A stretch of DNA of 8,837 nt from Anaerolineae bacterium (GTDB lineage: Bacteria > Chloroflexota > Anaerolineae > UBA4142): contig JAOACU010000115.1 in assembly GCA_026417715.1 (NCBI GenBank), positions 1 through 8,837 on the forward strand. Reading direction: 5' to 3'. Positions 5,377-8,837 of this stretch are shown here, in pieces. The translations under genes were made by a program, and so were the position numbers. The notes below the pieces were generated by a model. The model had not been told where the DNA came from and ran no database searches. It was given only the letters and a program-made list of their open reading frames with translations. Positions within the stretch are counted from its first letter, which is position 1. The number at the start of each line of letters is the position of its first letter.

Positions 5377-5442
5377 AGATTAGTGATTAGAGATTGGTAA
5401 TCTCCAATCTCCAATCTCTAATCTCCAATCACCAATCTCGAT
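5367..5442. repeat. Inverted heptad repeat array (TAGAGAT / AATCTCC)
   Basis: Four TAGAGAT-like units (5367-5394, one TAGTGAT) and a 4-nt bridge are followed by six AATCTCC-like units (5399-5440). Together they form an imperfect hairpin filling the whole 67-nt gap. The second unit starts with the TAG stop of the upstream gene. The array runs to within 3 nt of the URO-D start codon and leaves no Shine-Dalgarno. Confidence 0.85.
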
Positions 5443-5443
5443 T

Positions 5444-6586
5444 ATGAACTCACGCGAACGTTTACTCACCACACTCAACCACCAAGAACCCGATCGTATT
5501 CCGTTCGATTTGGGTTCGACACAAGTCACTGGCATTCACGTCGTCGCGTATCAGCGATTACGCGATTACCTGGGTTTGCCGCGTGTTACGCCAACGTTGT
5601 GCGATGTGATTCAACAACTTGCCTTGCCCGATGACGACATCATCGAAAAACTTGGTGTGGATGTGCGCGGCTTGTTCCCGCTCAACAGTCACAACTGGAA
5701 CATCGTCAATCGCGATGTGGGCGATTATTGGGAGTATGTGGACGAGTGGGGCATCACGCATCACCGTCCCAAGCCCGATGGCTTGTACTACTCGATTGTG
5801 CGTTCGCCGTTGGCAGACCCCGCGCTCACCATCAGCGATGTGCGCGCGTATCGCTTTCCCAACACCGGCGATCCCGCGCGCATCGAAGGGTTGCGCGAAC
5901 TGGCGGAACAATATCGCGCGCAAGGACGCGCGGTGATGATCAAGGGTGTGCTTGCTGGCATCTTCGAGATGGCACAGCGCGTACGCGGGATGGAAAATCT
6001 CTTGATGGATATGGCATCGAACGAAGCCCTCGCTGGCGCGCTCTTCGACAAGATGTTGGAACTCAAACTCGCGTTCTGGGAGATGGCATTACCGCGTCTG
6101 CGCGATGTGATTGATGTGATTTCCGAAGCCGATGACTACGGGACGCAGACATCGCAACTCATTTCGCCGCGAATGTTTCGTCAGCAAATCAAGCCGCGTC
6201 TGGCGACGCTGTTCGCGCGCATCAAGCAACTGGCTCCCAACGCGAAACTCTTTTTCCACTCGTGCGGCAACGTGCGCCCACTCTTGCCCGATTTCATCGA
6301 AATCGGCGTGGACATTCTCAACCCGATTCACATCACGGCAACAGGGATGGAGCCGCGCGCACTCAAGCGCGATTTCGGCGACGCAATTGTGTTTTGGGGT
6401 GGCGGCGTGGATACGCAAGATGTGTTGCCACACGGTACACCACAACAAGTGAAAGACAATGTGCGTCGCAATCTCGACGCGCTCGCGCCCGGCGGTGGTT
6501 ATGTGTTTTGCGCTGTGCACAACATCCAAGCCGACGTGCCACCGCAAAACATCGTGGCGATGTGTGAGGCGGTGGGGGAGTGGTAA
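5444..6586 (+). CDS. URO-D superfamily protein, MtaA/CmuA-like methyltransferase type
   Basis: The 380-residue protein belongs to the uroporphyrinogen decarboxylase fold family but not to HemE. The N-terminus MNSRERLLTTLNHQEPDRIP is typical of the corrinoid methyltransferase-like branch (MtaA, CmuA, O-demethylase components). Members of that branch bind zinc by His-x-Cys plus a distant Cys and move methyl groups to or from a corrinoid or thiol. Here FFHSCGNV (270-277) gives H272 and C274, and GGGYVFCAVHNIQADVPPQNI (350-370) gives C356 as the likely third ligand. EADDYGTQ (228-235) is another family motif. No corrinoid-binding protein or activase is in the window, so the methyl donor and acceptor are unknown. 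ATG 5444 is firm from the family N-terminus, although no Shine-Dalgarno is present because a repeat array runs up to it. The TAA stop is in phase with the next heptad array. Confidence 0.88.
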   Translation: MNSRERLLTTLNHQEPDRIPFDLGSTQVTGIHVVAYQRLRDYLGLPRVTPTLCDVIQQLALPDDDIIEKLGVDVRGLFPLNSHNWNIVNRDVGDYWEYVDEWGITHHRPKPDGLYYSIVRSPLADPALTISDVRAYRFPNTGDPARIEGLRELAEQYRAQGRAVMIKGVLAGIFEMAQRVRGMENLLMDMASNEALAGALFDKMLELKLAFWEMALPRLRDVIDVISEADDYGTQTSQLISPRMFRQQIKPRLATLFARIKQLAPNAKLFFHSCGNVRPLLPDFIEIGVDILNPIHITATGMEPRALKRDFGDAIVFWGGGVDTQDVLPHGTPQQVKDNVRRNLDALAPGGGYVFCAVHNIQADVPPQNIVAMCEAVGEW

Positions 6587-6621
6587 GCAGGAGGCAGTAG
6601 GCAGGAGGTGGGAGGCAGGAG
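6587..6621 (+). repeat. Heptad repeat array (GCAGGAG family)
   Basis: Five 7-nt units start at 6587, 6594, 6601, 6608 and 6615, of pattern G[C/T][A/G]G[G/T]AG. They begin directly after the URO-D stop codon. Unlike the other arrays there is no reverse-complement block. The last unit contributes the AGGAGG used as ribosome site by the DUF433 gene. Confidence 0.85.
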
Positions 6622-6622
6622 G
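6617..6622 (+). promoter_or_regulatory. Repeat-derived ribosome binding site of DUF433 gene
   Basis: AGGAGG is formed by the last heptad unit plus one base, 3 nt from ATG 6626. The spacing is short, but no other site is nearer. It is a regulatory site supplied by repeat DNA. Confidence 0.55.
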
Positions 6623-6625
6623 AGT

Positions 6626-6853
6626 ATGAAAAGGAATCTCAAGCCACAAATGTTGGGACGATACATCGTTACTGATCCAAAAATCTGTCACGGCAAGCCG
6701 ATTTTTCGTGGCACGCGTATTTTTGTCTCTGACGTGCTTGAAATGGTTGCTGCAGGGATGGCATGGGAAACGATTATCGAACAATGGCATAACAGTATTA
6801 CCAAAGAAGCCATCGCTGAAGCGGTGAAACTATCTAGCGAAGCCTTCTGGTAA
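6626..6853 (+). CDS. DUF433 (VapB-like antitoxin) family protein
   Basis: The 75-residue protein is of normal family length. RYIVTDPKICHGKPIFRGTR (12-31) followed by IFVSDVLEMVAAGMAWETI (32-50) is the diagnostic DUF433 sequence, a helix-turn-helix-like DNA-binding module. Family members are usually antitoxins encoded next to a PIN-like DUF5615 toxin. Here no DUF5615 gene follows; the next gene is a NERD-domain membrane protein that begins at once. This is therefore either an orphan antitoxin, a transcription regulator, or half of an unusual pair. The start at ATG 6626 is preferred; an in-frame GTG at 6608 lies inside the GCAGGAG repeat. Base use is less CGCG-rich than its neighbours, hinting at a different origin (weak evidence). 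Confidence 0.9.
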   Translation: MKRNLKPQMLGRYIVTDPKICHGKPIFRGTRIFVSDVLEMVAAGMAWETIIEQWHNSITKEAIAEAVKLSSEAFW

Positions 6854-6865
6854 GTGTCTTGGATT

Positions 6866-7969
6866 ATGCTCCTTCTCGATACTCGCCTGACCGATCTTGT
6901 GCGTGGCTATGATCGAATTGCGCAAGCCGATGTGCGTCTGCAGACCGAGTGGCGCGAAAATTTGTTGCGCAAGTACGCGCAAGGTCGCGATCGGCATACC
7001 TCCGCGTTGCGTCAGTACCTCGAAAAAGTCGGCGCGCTGAAACCGCAACTTTCGGTGATGGCGTACATTCCGCTGGCGATGCTGTTGGGCGGCGCGCTCC
7101 TCGTGATGTTGGGTGTGGGTTTGGATGCGCGTCTGGGCACCGGCTTTATCCTCAGTCTGGCAGGTTTGGCGTTGATTGCCGCTGGCGCGCTCGGCATTGG
7201 CTTGCCTATCGCGCTGTGGTTGTGGCAAGTCAAATTGGCAAAGCCCACGCCACCCGAACACCCCTTGCACCACGATTTGTTACCGCGCCTGATGCCTCAA
7301 TGGCGCGCCAAACTGCACGGTACGCTCCCCATGCCGATCTCGCAACATCGCGACGCGAGCACGCGCGCGTTCGTCGAGCATTTGATTGACGTGCCGCTCG
7401 ATTCAATGTACGTGCTTGCTCAACTCGAATTGGAGCGCGACGCGCGCGTAGATGTGGTTGTTTTGGGCATCAAAGGATTGTGGGTGTTTGTCGTCAAAGA
7501 TTGGAGCGGCAAGGTGAGTTGGCGCGCAGGGCAATGGCGATACGAGCGCTTTGACGCGCGGCGCAATGCGTGGACGCACGTGGACGTATCGCCGCCTGAG
7601 GTCGAGTATCAAGCGATGGCACAGCGCGTTTCTAAAACTTTCGCGCAACGCGCGCCCGATGTGCTCCAACGTTTTCCGACACTTGCGCGCGTATCGGGAG
7701 GAATTGTCTTCACCGATGCAAACACCACATACGATATTCCGCCGACGTGTCCCGTGCGTTGGGGCACGATGCAGACGTGGAGCCAGGCGATGGTCACCGC
7801 GCCAGTGGTGAACGTGGACGAGCGCAGTATTTTTTGTCTGCTTGATGCATTGCTCGAACAACATCATCACATCACGCGCCCAGCGGACACATTTTCGATG
7901 AGCGCGTACGCGACCAAACTTGTTCGTCAAGTCGAAGCGCGTGTGACCGAATGGATGGAACGAAAATGA
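6866..7969 (+). CDS. NERD-like membrane protein with degenerate active site
   Basis: The protein has 367 residues from ATG 6866; an in-frame GTG at 6854, directly after the DUF433 stop, would add four. Neither has a good Shine-Dalgarno. Residues ~1-60 are a charged helical stretch. Two hydrophobic segments follow at ~62-86 and ~90-120, suggesting a helical hairpin in the membrane. A NERD (nuclease-related, PD-(D/E)XK-like) domain follows: LERDARVDVVVLGIKGLWVFVVKDWSGKVSWRAGQW has D196 and K211 in the usual places, but the Glu/Gln expected two residues before Lys is Val. The rest includes a second core region with GGIVFTDA. With the (E/Q)xK acid missing, nuclease activity is doubtful, and a binding or sensing role is as likely. 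Its stop overlaps the next start (ATGA), indicating translational coupling with the second URO-D gene. Confidence 0.75.
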   Translation: MLLLDTRLTDLVRGYDRIAQADVRLQTEWRENLLRKYAQGRDRHTSALRQYLEKVGALKPQLSVMAYIPLAMLLGGALLVMLGVGLDARLGTGFILSLAGLALIAAGALGIGLPIALWLWQVKLAKPTPPEHPLHHDLLPRLMPQWRAKLHGTLPMPISQHRDASTRAFVEHLIDVPLDSMYVLAQLELERDARVDVVVLGIKGLWVFVVKDWSGKVSWRAGQWRYERFDARRNAWTHVDVSPPEVEYQAMAQRVSKTFAQRAPDVLQRFPTLARVSGGIVFTDANTTYDIPPTCPVRWGTMQTWSQAMVTAPVVNVDERSIFCLLDALLEQHHHITRPADTFSMSAYATKLVRQVEARVTEWMERK

Positions 7970-8837
7970 TCGAACCGCGAACTTTTCTCCCTGTTGAAAT
8001 TGTCTTCCACCCAAGTTGGTGGCATCGTCACTATGGCATCACTTTTGATGAATCGTTTTTCTTTGATCCCATCAAGCGCGTCGAGAGTGAACGCGTGATG
8101 CGCGCGGCATTGCACGCGCGTTTTGGCGATGTGGGCTTGGGCGAAGCGAATGCCGTGCCGCGTCCTGTCATTGGTCCTGTGCATCTTGCGGCGGGATTCT
8201 TGCCGTCGGCGGTGCTCGGTTGCGAAATTCGATACTATGCCGATGCGTCACCCGAAGTGATGCCGGCGAATCTCACCGATGCACAAGTGATGGCACTGGA
8301 GGTGCCCGACTTGGAAACAAATCCCGCGTTCCGCAAGTTGATGGCGTTGATGGATACCTTGGAAGCGCGATACGGTTTTGTGGAAGGTGATGTGAATTGG
8401 GAAGGTGTGCAGAACGTTGCGCTCAACTTGCGGGGACAGCAATTGTTCATTGACTATTATGAAAATCCCGCGCTTGCGCGTCGCTTGCTCGACGTGTGCG
8501 CGCGAACCATCGAAGCGATGGCGCAGTACATTCGCCGCCGAACCGGCACGACATCTGTCGCAGTGAATCGTATCGTCGGTGCGGTCGAACCGCGCCTCAG
8601 TTTGCATTCCAATTGTACCGTCGCGATGATTTCGGCGCGGATGTATCGCGAGTATCTACTGGTATACGATCAGCAACTGGCGCGCGCGTTGTATCCGTAT
8701 GGTATTCATCATTGCGGCGCGGATATGCACAAGGTGCGCCACGAATACGCGCGCGTGGAGGGTGTGGAACTGTTCGATGTGGGTTGGGGCTCGGATGTGG
8801 CGGCGTGTCGCGCAGCATTTCCGAATTCAATTTTCAG
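7966..8837 (+). CDS. Second URO-D superfamily protein, divergent branch (3' end outside window)
   Basis: The frame is open from ATG 7966 to the window edge, giving 290 residues of a protein expected to be somewhat longer. The start overlaps the NERD gene stop in ATGA. YGIHHCGADMHKV (245-257) supplies the H248-x-C250 zinc-type motif of MtaA/CmuA-like URO-D proteins, here as HHCG rather than HSCG. Upstream, FGDVGLGEANAVPRPVIGPVHLAAGF (53-78) and YGFVEGDVNWEGVQNVALNL (136-155) look like constant segments of a distinct branch, and DVGWGSD (271-277) follows the metal motif. The third ligand would lie beyond the window. The N-terminus (HPSWWHRHYGITFDESFFFD) is unlike the 5444 gene, so this is not a recent duplicate. 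The substrate is unknown; methyl transfer or demethylation is the family-based expectation. Confidence 0.82.
   Translation, partial: MIEPRTFLPVEIVFHPSWWHRHYGITFDESFFFDPIKRVESERVMRAALHARFGDVGLGEANAVPRPVIGPVHLAAGFLPSAVLGCEIRYYADASPEVMPANLTDAQVMALEVPDLETNPAFRKLMALMDTLEARYGFVEGDVNWEGVQNVALNLRGQQLFIDYYENPALARRLLDVCARTIEAMAQYIRRRTGTTSVAVNRIVGAVEPRLSLHSNCTVAMISARMYREYLLVYDQQLARALYPYGIHHCGADMHKVRHEYARVEGVELFDVGWGSDVAACRAAFPNSIF

Noticed and set aside
5444..6586. True uroporphyrinogen decarboxylase HemE
   Set aside because: N-terminus MNSRERLLTTLNHQEPDR and the H-x-C plus distant Cys metal motif are of the MtaA/CmuA-like branch, and no haem genes are nearby.
6089..6790. Minus-strand frame of 233 codons over URO-D, with a LLPTASCLPLPH stretch
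   Set aside because: That stretch is the reverse translation of the GCAGGAG heptads, and the rest is antisense to the URO-D gene.
7403..8014. Minus-strand frame of 203 codons over the NERD gene
   Set aside because: No motifs; antisense to a frame with a recognisable NERD domain.

Overview
The window shows 12 protein-coding genes, all on the + strand, with the first and last cut by the window edges. No RNA gene, insertion sequence or CRISPR array was seen. GC-rich coding DNA full of CGCG/GCGC, GTG and ATG starts, and short tandem arrays in most intergenic gaps suggest an uncultured bacterium. My best guess is Chloroflexota (Anaerolineae-like), because of the URO-D-family methyltransferase-like genes, the DUF433 gene and the style of the repeats. 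This placement is inference; a Planctomycetota-like origin is not excluded.

Region 1 (1-1689) is acyl-CoA metabolism. It holds the C-terminus of a propionate/acetate-type CoA-transferase, a crotonase-fold enoyl-CoA hydratase/isomerase, and a MaoC-type (R)-hydratase 4 nt downstream. Region 2 (1797-2480) is a small cupin and a single-PAS-domain protein 3 nt apart, probably a small sensory or accessory pair. Region 3 (2629-4813) is a NagA-like deacetylase followed by a NagB-like isomerase/deaminase. Together they could take N-acetylglucosamine-6-phosphate to fructose-6-phosphate, but both have variant active-site motifs. Region 4 (4891-8837) holds a helical protein of unknown function, a URO-D-superfamily protein (MtaA/CmuA-like, not HemE), an orphan DUF433 antitoxin-like gene, a two-helix membrane protein with a degenerate NERD nuclease-like domain, and a second divergent URO-D protein whose start overlaps the NERD gene's stop.

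The most striking feature is between the genes. Five of the six intergenic gaps longer than 60 nt, and one 39-nt gap, hold degenerate tandem repeats with a strict 7-nt period. There are three sequence families (GGATGAC-like, TGGAGAT-like, GCAGGAG-like). The first two usually occur as a forward block, a loop, and a reverse-complement block. In the gap before nagB the blocks are nested in mirror order around a perfect 17-bp stem built of 9-nt units. The one remaining long gap (nagB to the 161-residue gene) carries a perfect 10-bp palindrome instead. Repeat DNA supplies the stop codon of five genes, the Shine-Dalgarno sequence of one, and runs right up to the start codon of another. No convincing new multi-gene system was found; the heptad repeats are the best candidate for something under-described.
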